Part shown: positions 9,310-17,855 of the stretch, piece after piece | Layout: every line of letters begins with the position of its first letter | Position numbering within the stretch: the stretch's first letter is position 1 | Origin: Accumulibacter sp. | GTDB taxonomy: Bacteria > Pseudomonadota > Gammaproteobacteria > Burkholderiales > Rhodocyclaceae | Direction: 5' to 3' | Length of the DNA stretch: 62,929 nucleotides | NCBI GenBank assembly: GCA_016789495.1 | Contig: JAEUOJ010000039.1 | Coordinates: 1 to 62,929 of the forward strand | Notes under the pieces: generated by a model | Seen by the model: the letters and a program-made list of their open reading frames with translations, nothing else | Database searches by the model: none | Told to the model about the DNA's origin: nothing | Made by a program: the position numbers and the translations under genes

Positions 9310-9421
9310 CGGTGGCTGGCCAGTGGATTAGTCGACCGGGGGAAGCATCACCGCACTGGCGCGGCCGAGCGTGCGAATCGGCCTGCTCGGAACGGCCAGC
9401 ATTCCCTTCCCCATAAGTGCA

Positions 9422-9471
9422 GAAAGCAGACCGAAGTCTGCTTTCCATCTGTTTGACAGGCAATCCTGTCA
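9422..9471 (-). terminator. Two tandem hairpins between micro-ORF and ABC gene
   Basis: Read on the minus strand, an 8-nt gap after the micro-ORF stop is followed by a 7-bp stem with a 4-base loop (9454-9471, TGACAGG/CCTGTCA). A perfect 10-bp stem, GAAAGCAGAC/GTCTGCTTTC (9422-9445), comes next. On this strand its loop is the super-stable C(UUCG)G type, which points to a minus-strand RNA. The 3' arm ends in UUUC with no long U-run, so it may be an intrinsic terminator, an attenuator or an RNA-stabilising stem. Confidence 0.6.
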
Positions 9472-9478
9472 GTCGCCC

Positions 9479-9514
9479 TTACTTGCGCGACTTCCTTCTT
9501 TTTCTGGCTGCCAT
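9479..9514 (-). CDS. Basic 11-residue micro-ORF (possible leader peptide)
   Basis: ATG at 9514 is preceded by AGGAG with a 6-nt spacer, a strong ribosome site. It opens 11 codons encoding MAARKRRKSRK and then TAA. Seven of the 11 residues are Arg or Lys. Three Arg codons are AGA, AGA and AGG, which are expected to be rare in this GC-rich genome. The ORF directly precedes two hairpins and then the ABC transporter gene on the same strand, the layout of a translational attenuator. It could equally be an independent small peptide gene. No homologue is recognised. Confidence 0.4.
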   Translation of the reverse strand: MAARKRRKSRK

Positions 9515-9752
9515 GGTGAGCTCCTGATGGTTGAGTTATTGGAAAAGTCGAGCGGCTCAACTCCGAGACCGCACGGACAGTGTAACAAAGGGCACAAAAA
9601 ATACAAATACCATGCAACAATTTTCTGAGAAACATTGTTTTCAGACCATTCGCCGGCCCAATGGCAATGATCTGAGCAAACAACGCTCGTCAAGTCGGCC
9701 GGTTGACGTCCGATAGCGGATTCAACCTCATGGGTCATGTGGACACCTTTCA

Positions 9753-10196
9753 TCACCGGACAGTCGCGGCGAATGCGTACCCATCAATGGTCGCCGCGAC
9801 CTGGTCAACCGGCCATTCGTCCAGCAACACATGGCCGACGTAACAGATGCCGACCACGGTGCTCACATCGGCCTGTGACCACAGACCAAAAACTCTCGGA
9901 CCAGCGTTCCACAAGCATGCCGAAAGCCTGGCGCATCTGCCCACGCAACCGCTCCATGTGGGCCACGGCAAAGCGGCGGAACGAGTACGTTCGTATTTTG
10001 ACCAGCAAATTTTCGGTGGCGGTTATTGCCAAGGCCCTCGCCGGCTACACGGCTCTCCACTACGCGCCTTCCCGCGGGGTCAGCGGCAGCAAACCGCGTT
10101 CGGTGGTCAACTCATCACGGCAAGCAAGCGGTAAGCGCTTTCGTACAGCTCGCCATTGGGCAAGGCCAGCAGCAGCGCCTCTTCAAGCCGGCTCAT
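9753..10196 (-). pseudogene. Decayed gene of unknown family, multiple frameshifts
   Basis: The ATG at 10196 has a strong GGAGG ribosome site nine bases upstream. It opens a plausible protein (MSRLEEALLLALPNGELYES...) that stops after 29 codons. Coding-like sequence then continues in a second frame (about 10110-9870, 'ENLLVKIRTYSFRRFAVAHMERLRGQMRQAF') and a third frame (9971-9753, 'STVVGICYVGHVLLDEWPVDQ'). In-frame TAGs interrupt the middle part. A good start signal followed by coding-like text in all three frames suggests a once intact gene of about 145 codons that is now broken. I do not recognise the family. Confidence 0.4.
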
Positions 10197-10356
10197 TTTG
10201 GTGATCCTCCAAAGTAGGGGACGCCGAATGATGACCGGTGACAAGCCGAATCGCCACGCCGGGTGACGACAGCAACGGACACGCGGGTAAAATCCCGGCC
10301 ATCGACCCGCTCGACCTTCTTTCTCAGACTTCCCGAAGAATTATTGGAGAAAATCG

Positions 10357-10791
10357 ATGAACACTCTCGTCCCCCCCCACGGTCGCCTGTTGCTGCTCGC
10401 CGTCTGGCTCGCCGTCGCCAGCGCCTGCAACCGCGATGCCCCCACGCCGACAGCTGGCCGCGAGGAAGCCAAACCGGCCGCCACCGCGGCGGCGGCGGCC
10501 CCCTCGCCCGGCGCCAAGAAAACGATCACCGAACTCACGCTGCGCGACCTCAGGATCACTCGCGACGAGGCCGGGCAACTGATCGCTCAAGGTACCGTCG
10601 ACAACACGGCCACCCGCGTGCTCAAGCACGTGGAAGCCACCCTGAAGATCTTCGACGAAAAGGGAACCGAGATTGGCACACTCAAACCTTCGGTCGACCA
10701 ACTGCAGCCGCTCTATGGCTGGACTTTCAAGATTCCCATCCAGAGCGCGAACGCCAGCAAGGCGACGGTAGTTGAAATCACCGGCGAATGA
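10357..10791 (+). CDS. Small predicted lipoprotein with FxLYD-like domain
   Basis: A 144-residue protein. An N-terminal signal (residues 1-23) with a hydrophobic core ends in 'ASAC', a plausible lipobox with the lipidated Cys at residue 24. An Ala/Pro-rich linker (about 30-55) precedes a compact domain (about 56-144) with 'QGTVDNTATRVLKHVEATLKIFD'. That is the pattern of the FxLYD/DUF3426 fold, a beta-sandwich found in envelope proteins. It probably sits on the inner or outer membrane facing the periplasm. No operon partner is evident, and the function is unknown. Confidence 0.7.
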   Translation: MNTLVPPHGRLLLLAVWLAVASACNRDAPTPTAGREEAKPAATAAAAAPSPGAKKTITELTLRDLRITRDEAGQLIAQGTVDNTATRVLKHVEATLKIFDEKGTEIGTLKPSVDQLQPLYGWTFKIPIQSANASKATVVEITGE

Positions 10792-11023
10792 AGTAATCAC
10801 CGCCTACGCGCCATGATCGCCGGTCGGCGAGATCCATGCCAATTAATTGATATAGCATGACCTACCGCCGACTGTCGAACGGAGCACCCGCTTCGTCTTC
10901 GTTGGTTGAACAACCTTGTTTTCATCGAAAACTTGTCGGAAATTTTTACACCCCTATCGAAAATAACTAATTAACGAAATAAATTACATTGATTTTGTTC
11001 CACAAAAAATACACGAAAAGTCT

Positions 11024-11040
11024 GGCACCTTTATTGCTAC
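11024..11040 (+). promoter_or_regulatory. Sigma-54 promoter of the PEP-CTERM gene
   Basis: TGGCACCTTTATTGCTA matches the -24/-12 consensus, with GG and GC separated by exactly ten bases. It lies 125 bases upstream of the PEP-CTERM start codon in an AT-rich stretch. PEP-CTERM genes in exosortase-bearing bacteria are known to be driven by sigma-54 with the PrsK/PrsR two-component system. The 373-base gap before the gene (10792-11164) holds this site and no recognisable gene. Confidence 0.8.
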
Positions 11041-11164
11041 ACAAGTTGTACGGACTACTGAATGCCGTCACCTGAATCGGCGCCCATTCTGCTGATGCCT
11101 GTGCAAGGTTTCGAATTTACGAACATCGATTCAGGGGTACCTTCAAATTCTCGGGAGAAACTCG

Positions 11165-11764
11165 ATGCACAAAAGAACTCTGCTCACTGCCGCCCTGATG
11201 ACCGCGCTATCCGCGGGCGCCAATGCGGCGACCTTTCACTTCACTGGTAACATCGCAAATAACACCGATGTTGTCAGAACGACCTTTACCCTTGATGCTG
11301 ATGCCACCAATGTCAGGATTTGGACTGACTCTTTCCAGAGTGGCACCAACTTCGATCCGATCACCGCATTGTGGAACGCTTCCACCGGTAGCCTGATCGC
11401 TCAGAATGACGACAATCCTGGCATTCAGCCGGGTCAGACATACTACGATTCTGGAATCGTCCTGTCGTCCCTGGCGGCGGGCACGTATTGGTTCACCATC
11501 GCCGCTTATGCCAACTTCGCTCCTGGCCCCAACTACAGCGATGGCTTCGGCTACGACGGCCAGTCGCCCATTGCAATCGCCGCTTGGTGCCAGCCAGCCA
11601 GCAATAACTGTCTGAATCAGAAAGGAACCGAATGGAGCCTGTGGCTCGACGGGGTTTCTTCCGCTACCGACCCCAACCAGACAGTTCCGGAACCGACCGC
11701 GCTTGCCCTTGTCGGTCTGGGTCTCGCTGGACTGGCGTCGCTCAGGCATCGCAAGGCGGTCTGA
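11165..11764 (+). CDS. PEP-CTERM sorting-domain exported protein (DVUA0089-like)
   Basis: A 199-residue secreted protein. An N-terminal signal peptide ends near 'GANAA' (residue 20). A beta-rich pre-peptidase-like domain of the DVUA0089 type follows, with the 'DADATNVRIWTDS' and 'SSLAAGTYWFTI' motifs. The C-terminus is a canonical PEP-CTERM signal: VPEP at about 174, a hydrophobic helix, then 'RHRK'. Exosortase is expected to recognise and cleave it, delivering the protein to the surface or extracellular polymer. A GGGAG ribosome site precedes the ATG. Exosortase itself is not in the window. The gene is monocistronic: sigma-54 promoter upstream, intrinsic terminator downstream. Confidence 0.9.
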   Translation: MHKRTLLTAALMTALSAGANAATFHFTGNIANNTDVVRTTFTLDADATNVRIWTDSFQSGTNFDPITALWNASTGSLIAQNDDNPGIQPGQTYYDSGIVLSSLAAGTYWFTIAAYANFAPGPNYSDGFGYDGQSPIAIAAWCQPASNNCLNQKGTEWSLWLDGVSSATDPNQTVPEPTALALVGLGLAGLASLRHRKAV

Positions 11765-11816
11765 AGCACAAGATCCGCTCGATACGCTACGACGCGACCA
11801 CTATTTTGTCGTCTTG

Positions 11817-11840
11817 AGGCCCCGTTCCGGGGCCTTTTTT
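11817..11840 (+). terminator. Intrinsic terminator of the PEP-CTERM gene
   Basis: A 7-bp perfect stem, AGGCCCC/GGGGCCT, with a 5-base loop is followed directly by a T-run, 53 bases after the stop codon. Confidence 0.9.
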
Positions 11841-12254
11841 CTTAAGGACAGCGCTCGCAACGATATCGGCGCGACAGCCCAATACCCTCAGGGATCGCTG
11901 TCCTGATCTTCATCAAGAATAATCCGGTTGCGTTCTGCAGATCATAAAACGGCCGGCGATGACGTGGTCGGTTCCGGCCTTTGACAAGTCGCTGATCTGT
12001 GGTGCCAATCGGCGGCGCACAAGGCCGAATCAGGAGGGGCCACCGAAAAGTGTCAGCGTATCCTTGCTTTGATGTGCTGGCGGTGACAAAGAATGCAGGC
12101 CAATCTTGCGGCACATCATGCCCTGGGGCTTAATGCAGGCGCGAGTTTTTCGACCTTCTGTGCCAAAAAATTTTCGATTTCGGCCAATCGCCCTTATTCT
12201 TGCCGACCATGCTGCCCGACGTTGCGCGCAGCACATGCACAAGGAGAAATCAAC
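11841..12254. other. Intergenic region without a recognised gene
   Basis: About 410 bases between the PEP-CTERM terminator and the acyl-CoA dehydrogenase start. No convincing reading frame or RNA was found. The last 14 bases carry the AAGGAG ribosome site of the dehydrogenase. Confidence 0.5.
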
Positions 12255-13391
12255 ATGATCTTGACCCCTGAACAGGAAATGATCCGCGATTCGCTGCGCG
12301 CTTTCGCCCAGGAGCGACTGGCGCCTTTTGCCGGCGAATGGGATCGCCAGCATACTTTCCCGGCTGAAGCATTGCGCGAACTCGGCGCGCTCGGCGCCTT
12401 GGGAATGGTCGTCCCCGAACAATGGGGTGGTGCCGGCATGGACTATCTGTCGCTGGTGCTGGTCCTCGAAGAAATCGCCGCAGGCGACGGCGCGACGTCG
12501 ACGATCGTCAGCGTGCAGAACTCGCTAGCCTGCGGCATCACCATGAAATACGGCACCGACGAGCAAAAGGAAACCTGGCTCAAGCCGTTGGCCCGCGGCG
12601 AAATGCTCGGTTGTTTCTGTCTGACCGAACCGCACACCGGCTCCGACGCGGCGGCGATCACCACCCGTGCCGACCGCGACGGCGATCACTTCGTGCTCAA
12701 CGGGGTCAAGCAGTTCATCACCACCGGCAAATTCGCGCAGGTAGCGATCGTCTTCGCGGTCACCGACAAATCGGCTGGCAAGAAAGGAATCTCCTGCTTC
12801 CTGGTGCCAACCAGCACCCCGGGCTACATCGTCGCTCGTCTCGAGGAGAAAATGGGCCAACACGCATCCGATACCGCGCAAATCCTGTTCGAGGATTGCC
12901 GAGTTCCAGCCTCTTGCCTGCTCGGCAAGGAGGGCGACGGCTATCGCATCGCCTTGTCCAATCTCGAAGCCGGTCGCATCGGTATCGCCGCGCAGTCGGT
13001 AGGGATGGCGCGCGCTGCTTTCGAGGCGGCGGTACAGTACGCCAAGGATCGGCGGACTTTCGGTCAGCCGATCATCGAACACCAGGCCGTCAGTTTCCGA
13101 CTGGCCGACATGGCGACGCAGATCGACGCCGCCCGGCTGATGGTCTGGCGTGCGGCGACTTTCAAGGATGCCGGCAAACCGTGTCTCAAGGAAGCGTCGA
13201 TGGCCAAGATGTTCGCTTCCGAGATGGCCGAAAAAGTGTGCTCCGATGCCATTCAGATCCTCGGCGGCTACGGTTATGTCAGCGATTTCCCGGTCGAACG
13301 GATCTATCGCGACGTTCGTGTGTGCCAGATTTACGAAGGTGCCAACGACATCCAGCGGCTGGTCATCGGTCGCGCTGTTGCCAGTGAGTAG
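12255..13391 (+). CDS. Short-chain-type acyl-CoA dehydrogenase
   Basis: A 378-residue FAD flavoenzyme that oxidises acyl-CoA to trans-2-enoyl-CoA. Seen: N-terminal helical domain (MILTPEQEMIRDSLRAFAQE), the FAD/substrate signature 'CFCLTEPHTGSDAAA' (about 117-131) and the C-terminal 'GGYGYVSDFPVERIYRDVR' block. The catalytic base is the Glu in 'IYEGANDIQ' (about residue 361), the position used by butyryl-CoA-type enzymes. Length is normal. The ATG at 12255 follows AAGGAG by nine bases, so it is preferred over longer upstream-extended readings. The next gene, a hotdog thioesterase, overlaps its end, suggesting a two-gene unit for short acyl-CoA turnover. Confidence 0.93.
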   Translation: MILTPEQEMIRDSLRAFAQERLAPFAGEWDRQHTFPAEALRELGALGALGMVVPEQWGGAGMDYLSLVLVLEEIAAGDGATSTIVSVQNSLACGITMKYGTDEQKETWLKPLARGEMLGCFCLTEPHTGSDAAAITTRADRDGDHFVLNGVKQFITTGKFAQVAIVFAVTDKSAGKKGISCFLVPTSTPGYIVARLEEKMGQHASDTAQILFEDCRVPASCLLGKEGDGYRIALSNLEAGRIGIAAQSVGMARAAFEAAVQYAKDRRTFGQPIIEHQAVSFRLADMATQIDAARLMVWRAATFKDAGKPCLKEASMAKMFASEMAEKVCSDAIQILGGYGYVSDFPVERIYRDVRVCQIYEGANDIQRLVIGRAVASE

Positions 13392-13827
13392 CACCAGCCG
13401 TCACGTCCTGCGGGCCGGGATCACCGTCGACGTGCTCAACGCGCGGGCCGCCGGCTTTCTGCCCGGTTTGTTCGGTGTCGAGGTGCTCAGTGTCGCCCCG
13501 GGCGAACTGTCCGGGCGGCTGACCATCCGTCCGGACATGCTGGCGCCCAACGGGTTTCTGCATGCGGCGACAATCATCGCCCTGGCCGACACCTGCGCCG
13601 GTTACGCAACCATTGCCCATCTGCCGAACGGCGCCGAAGGCTTTACGACCGTTGAACTGAAAGCAAACTTTCTAGGCACGGCGACTCGTGGCGAATTACG
13701 TTGCTCGGCCACCGCCGTCCATTCCGGGCGAACGACGCAGGTCTGGGATGCCGAGGTGCATGACGGTGACGATCGCCGGTTGGCGCTTTTTCGCTGTACG
13801 CAAATGATCTTGTGGCCCAAATCCTGA
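13384..13827 (+). CDS. PaaI-type hotdog thioesterase
   Basis: A 147-residue single-domain hotdog protein. The motif 'NGFLHAATIIALADTCAG' (about 56-73) is the PaaI/YdiI-type helix carrying the catalytic acidic residue. 'TTVELKANFLGTATRGEL' is the characteristic central strand pair. It probably hydrolyses acyl- or aryl-CoA. The GTG start lies within the end of the dehydrogenase gene and overlaps it by eight bases, indicating translational coupling. The substrate is not determinable here. Confidence 0.85.
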   Translation: MSSTSRHVLRAGITVDVLNARAAGFLPGLFGVEVLSVAPGELSGRLTIRPDMLAPNGFLHAATIIALADTCAGYATIAHLPNGAEGFTTVELKANFLGTATRGELRCSATAVHSGRTTQVWDAEVHDGDDRRLALFRCTQMILWPKS

Positions 13828-14072
13828 CGGTGTTCGACAGAGTGCTCCGCCCTATCCACCAGCGACAGTGGCCGGCCCGGCCGCCCTGTCAAACTTGACC
13901 GAGTCACCGGCCAGAAGTGGGGCGAAGGTGGATTTTTCCCGACTTTTTGAGCGGGGATAGCCTTCGCCATTTACTTGAAACCCGTGACACCGGGCGCGTG
14001 CCCCCTGTCCTTCGCATCGCCGCACCACCTGACACCCTATAGTCGCCCTGCCTTTCCTGCTATCTTGCGGTA

Positions 14073-14714
14073 ATGAACGACAGCGCTCAAAACAAACCAT
14101 CGGCCACCGCCGGCACCACAGGCAAGCTATCAGCGGCGGCGCAAGCCATCGCCAGCGAATTGTCGGGCTTCCGGAGCGACATGTTGCGCTTTGCGGTACT
14201 GCAATTGCGTAACCGGGAAAGCGCCGAAGACGCGGTGCAGGAGGCGACGATCGCCGCGCTGACCGGCGCCGAGCGCTTCGCCGAGCGCGCCAAGCTAAAA
14301 ACCTGGGTGTTTTCGATTCTCAAAAACAAGATCATCGACATCATTCGCCGACGCGTCCGCGAATCGGCCCACGACGACCCGCCGAGGGAAATCGAAGATG
14401 GCGATTTCGACCCGCTGTTCACGCCCAGCGGACACTGGCAGATTGACGGTCAGCCAGCCGCGTGGGGCGATCCTGAGAAAAATTTCGAGAATCAGCGCTT
14501 CTGGCAGGTTTTCGATACCTGTTTGAACCGTTTGCCGAGCACTTCCGCGCGCGTGTTCATGATGCGTGAACTGCTCGGTCTGGAAACCAACGAAATTTGC
14601 CAAGAATTGTCGATGAGCAGCAATAATTGCTGGGTCATCCTGCATCGGGCAAGAATGAACTTGCGGCTGTGCCTGGAACAGAATTGGTTCGTTAACCCGG
14701 AAGTTCGCCAATGA
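14073..14714 (+). CDS. ECF-type RNA polymerase sigma factor
   Basis: A 213-residue sigma-70 family regulator. Region 2 covers about residues 30-95 (FRSDMLRFAVLQLRN...; 'KTWVFSILKNKIIDIIRRR' is the -10 recognition helix). Region 4 covers about 150-205 ('LPSTSARVFMMRELLGLETNEI ... SSNNCWVILHRAR'). A loosely conserved acidic linker separates them. Its stop overlaps the start of a zinc-binding anti-sigma gene in an ATGA, so the two products are made together. The stimulus and regulon are unknown; oxidative or envelope stress is typical of this class. Confidence 0.9.
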   Translation: MNDSAQNKPSATAGTTGKLSAAAQAIASELSGFRSDMLRFAVLQLRNRESAEDAVQEATIAALTGAERFAERAKLKTWVFSILKNKIIDIIRRRVRESAHDDPPREIEDGDFDPLFTPSGHWQIDGQPAAWGDPEKNFENQRFWQVFDTCLNRLPSTSARVFMMRELLGLETNEICQELSMSSNNCWVILHRARMNLRLCLEQNWFVNPEVRQ

Positions 14715-14917
14715 TCAATTGTCGGCAGGCCACCGCTCTGATGTCGCAGGAAATGGACCGCCCTTTGACCCGTCTGGAGCGACTGGCCTTGCGATTCCAC
14801 ACCCTGCTCTGCGTCGGCTGCCGTCGTTACCGTCGACAAATGACCGTTCTTCGCGACGCCTGCCGTCGTTTGTCGGATAACAACCGTCTGTCACCACCGA
14901 CGGCGCATCATGATTGA
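14711..14917 (+). CDS. Zinc-finger (ZAS/HC2) anti-sigma factor
   Basis: A 68-residue protein with Cys4 near the N-terminus ('INCRQATALMSQEMDRPL') and a helix ending in 'FHTLLCVGCRRY', giving the HxxxCxxC zinc motif (about 29-36). This is the pattern of zf-HC2 anti-sigma domains, which bind and silence the cognate ECF factor until the zinc site is oxidised or disrupted. No membrane segment is present, so it acts in the cytoplasm. It overlaps the sigma gene by four bases. Confidence 0.85.
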   Translation: MINCRQATALMSQEMDRPLTRLERLALRFHTLLCVGCRRYRRQMTVLRDACRRLSDNNRLSPPTAHHD

Positions 14918-15114
14918 AGCACCAGCAAGGCCTGTACGCCGCTTTGCGCGCGATCGGCACGCGTATTGCTTTGTCGTGACTTAACAGGCAAGATTCGTCT
15001 TTCCCACTCTTTTTGCGGTCTTTTCCGGTTCAATGCCGCCGATCTTTCGCCGCGCCGCTACCGTTGACCCGGTTTCTTCCCCATCCCGGTTCCTCAGGCG
15101 CAACACCGCTCTCT

Positions 15115-15132
15115 GCGCCAGTGCTCTGGCGC
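15115..15132. repeat. Perfect hairpin upstream of the metal ABC transporter
   Basis: GCGCCAG/CTGGCGC, a 7-bp perfect stem with a 4-base loop, lies about 80 bases before the chosen transporter start. It could be an operator, or a terminator lacking a U-run. No canonical Zur box was seen. Confidence 0.35.
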
Positions 15133-15211
15133 GCTTGATGTGGACCAGTGGCGCCTTGCTGTTGTTGTGGGTCACGGTTTTCTGGGCACTCGACTGACAG
15201 CGGCACAGCGG

Positions 15212-16000
15212 ATGCATTGTCACTCGCCATTTTCACTGGCCAGCGCACCGATTCTGAGTTTCGAGAATCTCACCCTGGGCTACAACCGACATCCGGCCGT
15301 GCATCATCTACGAGGAGAAGTGGCGAAAGGCCGTCTGCTGGCAATCGTCGGCCCCAACGGTGCCGGCAAATCGACACTACTCAAAGCCATCGCCGGTGAC
15401 TTGCGCCCTTTACAAGGTCGTATCGACTACCACGGCTTGCAGCGTCGGCAGATCGCTTACCTGACGCAGCAGCCGACACTCGACACCAGCTTTCCGATCA
15501 CCATCCACGATTTCGTTGCCATGGGCCTGTGGCGAGCGATCGGCGGTTTCAGCGGGCTGAGCGCCACTTTGCGCGCTCGAGTCGCCGCGGCGATCGACGC
15601 CGTCGGCCTGACAGGGCTACAGCAGCGGCCCGTCGGCGCTGTTTCCGGTGGCCAGCTCCAACGCGCGTTTTTTGCTCAGGTGATGCTGCAGGATGCCGTG
15701 CTGGTCCTGCTCGACGAACCTTACCGTGCCATCGACGCCGCCACTGTTAGCGACCTGGCGTCTTTGGTCCGCCAGTGGCACGGGGAAGGCCGTACAGTGA
15801 TCGCCGTGCTGCACGACCTGGAGCACGTTCGCCGCGAATATCCGCACACCTTGTTGCTGGCGCGCGAAGTAGTGGCCTATGGAGACACGGCGACAGTTCT
15901 CACGGAAAGCAATCTACAACGCGCTCGCGAGCTCGCCAACGATCGCGCCGACGGCGCGGTTCAGACACCAGTTTGTCACACCGGCGATCCCGCTCGATGA
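15212..16000 (+). CDS. Zn/Mn-type ABC transporter, ATP-binding protein
   Basis: A 262-residue ATPase of the cluster-9 (Znu/Mnt/Tro) metal importers. It has Walker A 'GPNGAGKSTLL' (about 45-55), Q-loop 'LTQQPTL', signature 'VSGGQLQR', Walker B 'VLVLLDEPYRAID' and switch 'VLHDLEHV'. The first gene of a three-gene operon, it overlaps the permease start in an ATGA. The ATG at 15212 gives the usual family length. A GTG at 15140 is in frame but would add 24 unconserved residues. Confidence 0.9.
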   Translation: MHCHSPFSLASAPILSFENLTLGYNRHPAVHHLRGEVAKGRLLAIVGPNGAGKSTLLKAIAGDLRPLQGRIDYHGLQRRQIAYLTQQPTLDTSFPITIHDFVAMGLWRAIGGFSGLSATLRARVAAAIDAVGLTGLQQRPVGAVSGGQLQRAFFAQVMLQDAVLVLLDEPYRAIDAATVSDLASLVRQWHGEGRTVIAVLHDLEHVRREYPHTLLLAREVVAYGDTATVLTESNLQRARELANDRADGAVQTPVCHTGDPAR

Positions 16001-16878
16001 CCGACACGCTGCTCTCGCTGCCCTTAGTCGCGCCATTCATCGAATTCGGCTTCATGCGCCGGGCCTTGGCCGGTTGTCTGGCATTGTCGCTAGGCGCGAC
16101 ACCGATTGGTGTTTTTCTGATGTTGCGTCGGATGAGTCTCGCTGGCGACGCGATGTCGCACGCGATCTTGCCCGGCGCGGCCATTGGCTACCTGATCGCC
16201 GGCTTGTCGTTGCCGGCGATGAGCCTTGGCGGTCTGTTGGTTGGCTTGGTGGTCGCCATACTCGCCGGTGGAGTCGCTAGGCATACGGTGATCAAGGAGG
16301 ACGCCAGTCTGGCCACGTTCTATCTGCTCTCGTTGTCGTCGGGCGTACTGATCATTTCCTTGCGCGGCAGCAGCGTGGACCTGCTGCACGTGCTTTTCGG
16401 CAGCGTGCTGGCGCTCGACGACGCGACATTATGGTTACTTGCCTCTTTCGCATCGTTGTCGATGGTCGCTCTGGCCCTTGGACTTCGGCTATTTGCCCTC
16501 GAATGCTACGATCCAGCTTTTCTTTATCGGATCAGCCGCTTGGCGCCGCTGGCGCACTATGGTTTCCTGATTTTGCTGGTCCTCAACCTGGTTGCCGGTT
16601 TTCATGCGCTGGGAACGCTAATGGCCGTCGGGATCATGATCCTGCCGGCGGTTACCGCCCGCTTGTGGGTCTGCGATCTTGGCCCGCTGTTGCTGATCGC
16701 CGCCAGCGTGGCGTTCGTCGGCTCATTGGCCGGCCTGCTCATCTCATACTATGTCAACCTTCCGGCCGGACCGGCGATTGTCCTGACACTCGGTGCCGGC
16801 TATCTGCTGTCATTGCTCGCTGGTCCGTTAGGACCGCTGGCCAGCCGATGGCGGTCGAGCTGGCATTTCGAGCGTTGA
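15997..16878 (+). CDS. Zn/Mn-type ABC transporter, permease
   Basis: A 293-residue permease with eight or nine membrane helices, of the ABC-3 family. 'MLRRMSLAGDAMSHAILPGAA' (about 42-62) is the cytoplasmic coupling region characteristic of Zn/Mn/Fe permeases. 'GTLMAVGIMILPAVTARL' is the conserved C-terminal helix. It should pass the metal across the inner membrane together with the ATPase upstream and the binding protein downstream. It overlaps the ATPase gene by four bases and ends 17 bases before the binding-protein start. Confidence 0.9.
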   Translation: MTDTLLSLPLVAPFIEFGFMRRALAGCLALSLGATPIGVFLMLRRMSLAGDAMSHAILPGAAIGYLIAGLSLPAMSLGGLLVGLVVAILAGGVARHTVIKEDASLATFYLLSLSSGVLIISLRGSSVDLLHVLFGSVLALDDATLWLLASFASLSMVALALGLRLFALECYDPAFLYRISRLAPLAHYGFLILLVLNLVAGFHALGTLMAVGIMILPAVTARLWVCDLGPLLLIAASVAFVGSLAGLLISYYVNLPAGPAIVLTLGAGYLLSLLAGPLGPLASRWRSSWHFER

Positions 16879-16895
16879 TCCCCAGGAGAATCCCG

Positions 16896-17855
16896 ATGCC
16901 CGACCGATCTCGCTTCTTTGTCCTGGCTCGCTTCATCGTGTTTGCTCGTCTACTACCCTGTCTGTGGCTGGCGATTGCCGGCAACACGGTCCTCGCGGCG
17001 GACAAATTGCTGGTCGTCGCCAGTTTCAGCATTCTCGCTGATCTGACCCAACGGATCGGCGGCGAGCGTCTGCAAGTTCATACACTGGTCGGCCCCGGCA
17101 CCGATGCTCATGTTTACCAACCCACGCCGGCCGATGCCCGCACCTTGTCGAAAGCCCGACTGGTGATCGTCAATGGCTTGGGTTTTGAAGGCTGGATCGA
17201 GCGCCTCGTTAAATCAGCTGGATATCGTGGAAACATCATCGTCGCCAGTCAAGGAATCATCCCCCTCCGCTTGGCAGCCCCGACCAAAGAGCATCTTCTG
17301 TCACCGACCGAGCACGCGCACGCCGACAACCTCGACCCGCACGCCTGGCAGGATCTTGGCAATGCCCGCCGCTATGTCGACAACATCACCTCGGCACTTT
17401 GTGAGATCGATCCGACCAACAAAATGGTTTTCCAGGCTAACGCAGCACGTTTACGCGACGAAATGTCCGCTCTGGATCGCCAGATTCGAACCACGTTCAA
17501 CAGCATCCCGGCTGAGCGCCGCAAGGTGATCAGTTCGCACGACGCATTCAATTACTTTGCTCGGGCCTATGGCATCCGTTTCATCGCCCCGGTCGGAATC
17601 AACACCGATGCCGACCCGTCTGCTGCCACCGTCGGGGCGATCATCCGCCAAATTCGCCAGGAAAAGATCAAGGTACTATTCGTGGAGAACATCACCGATC
17701 CGCGCCTGCTTGAACGGATCAGTCGCGAATCCGGCGCCCGATTAGGCGGCACGTTGTATTCCGATTCGCTGGCCAAGCCAGGCTCACCCGCCGACAGCTA
17801 TCTCGGCATGATCAGTCACAACGCAAAAACGCTGGCTGGCGCATTGATCGACTGA
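16896..17855 (+). CDS. Zn/Mn-type ABC transporter, periplasmic binding protein
   Basis: A 319-residue cluster A-I solute-binding protein with a signal peptide (cleavage near 'VLAADK', about residue 34). Expected metal ligands are visible: His in 'GTDAHVYQP', His in 'NLDPHAWQD', His in 'ISSHDAFNYF', and Asp in 'LYSDSLAK'. The His-rich loop characteristic of high-affinity zinc ZnuA is short ('TEHAHADNLDPH'), so manganese or iron cannot be excluded. An AGGAGA ribosome site precedes the ATG. It completes the ABC operon. Confidence 0.88.
   Translation: MPDRSRFFVLARFIVFARLLPCLWLAIAGNTVLAADKLLVVASFSILADLTQRIGGERLQVHTLVGPGTDAHVYQPTPADARTLSKARLVIVNGLGFEGWIERLVKSAGYRGNIIVASQGIIPLRLAAPTKEHLLSPTEHAHADNLDPHAWQDLGNARRYVDNITSALCEIDPTNKMVFQANAARLRDEMSALDRQIRTTFNSIPAERRKVISSHDAFNYFARAYGIRFIAPVGINTDADPSAATVGAIIRQIRQEKIKVLFVENITDPRLLERISRESGARLGGTLYSDSLAKPGSPADSYLGMISHNAKTLAGALID

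Noticed and set aside
14981..15223. Minus-strand frame in the gap before the metal ABC genes
   Set aside because: It has no ribosome site or recognisable motif and overlaps the transporter leader and start.
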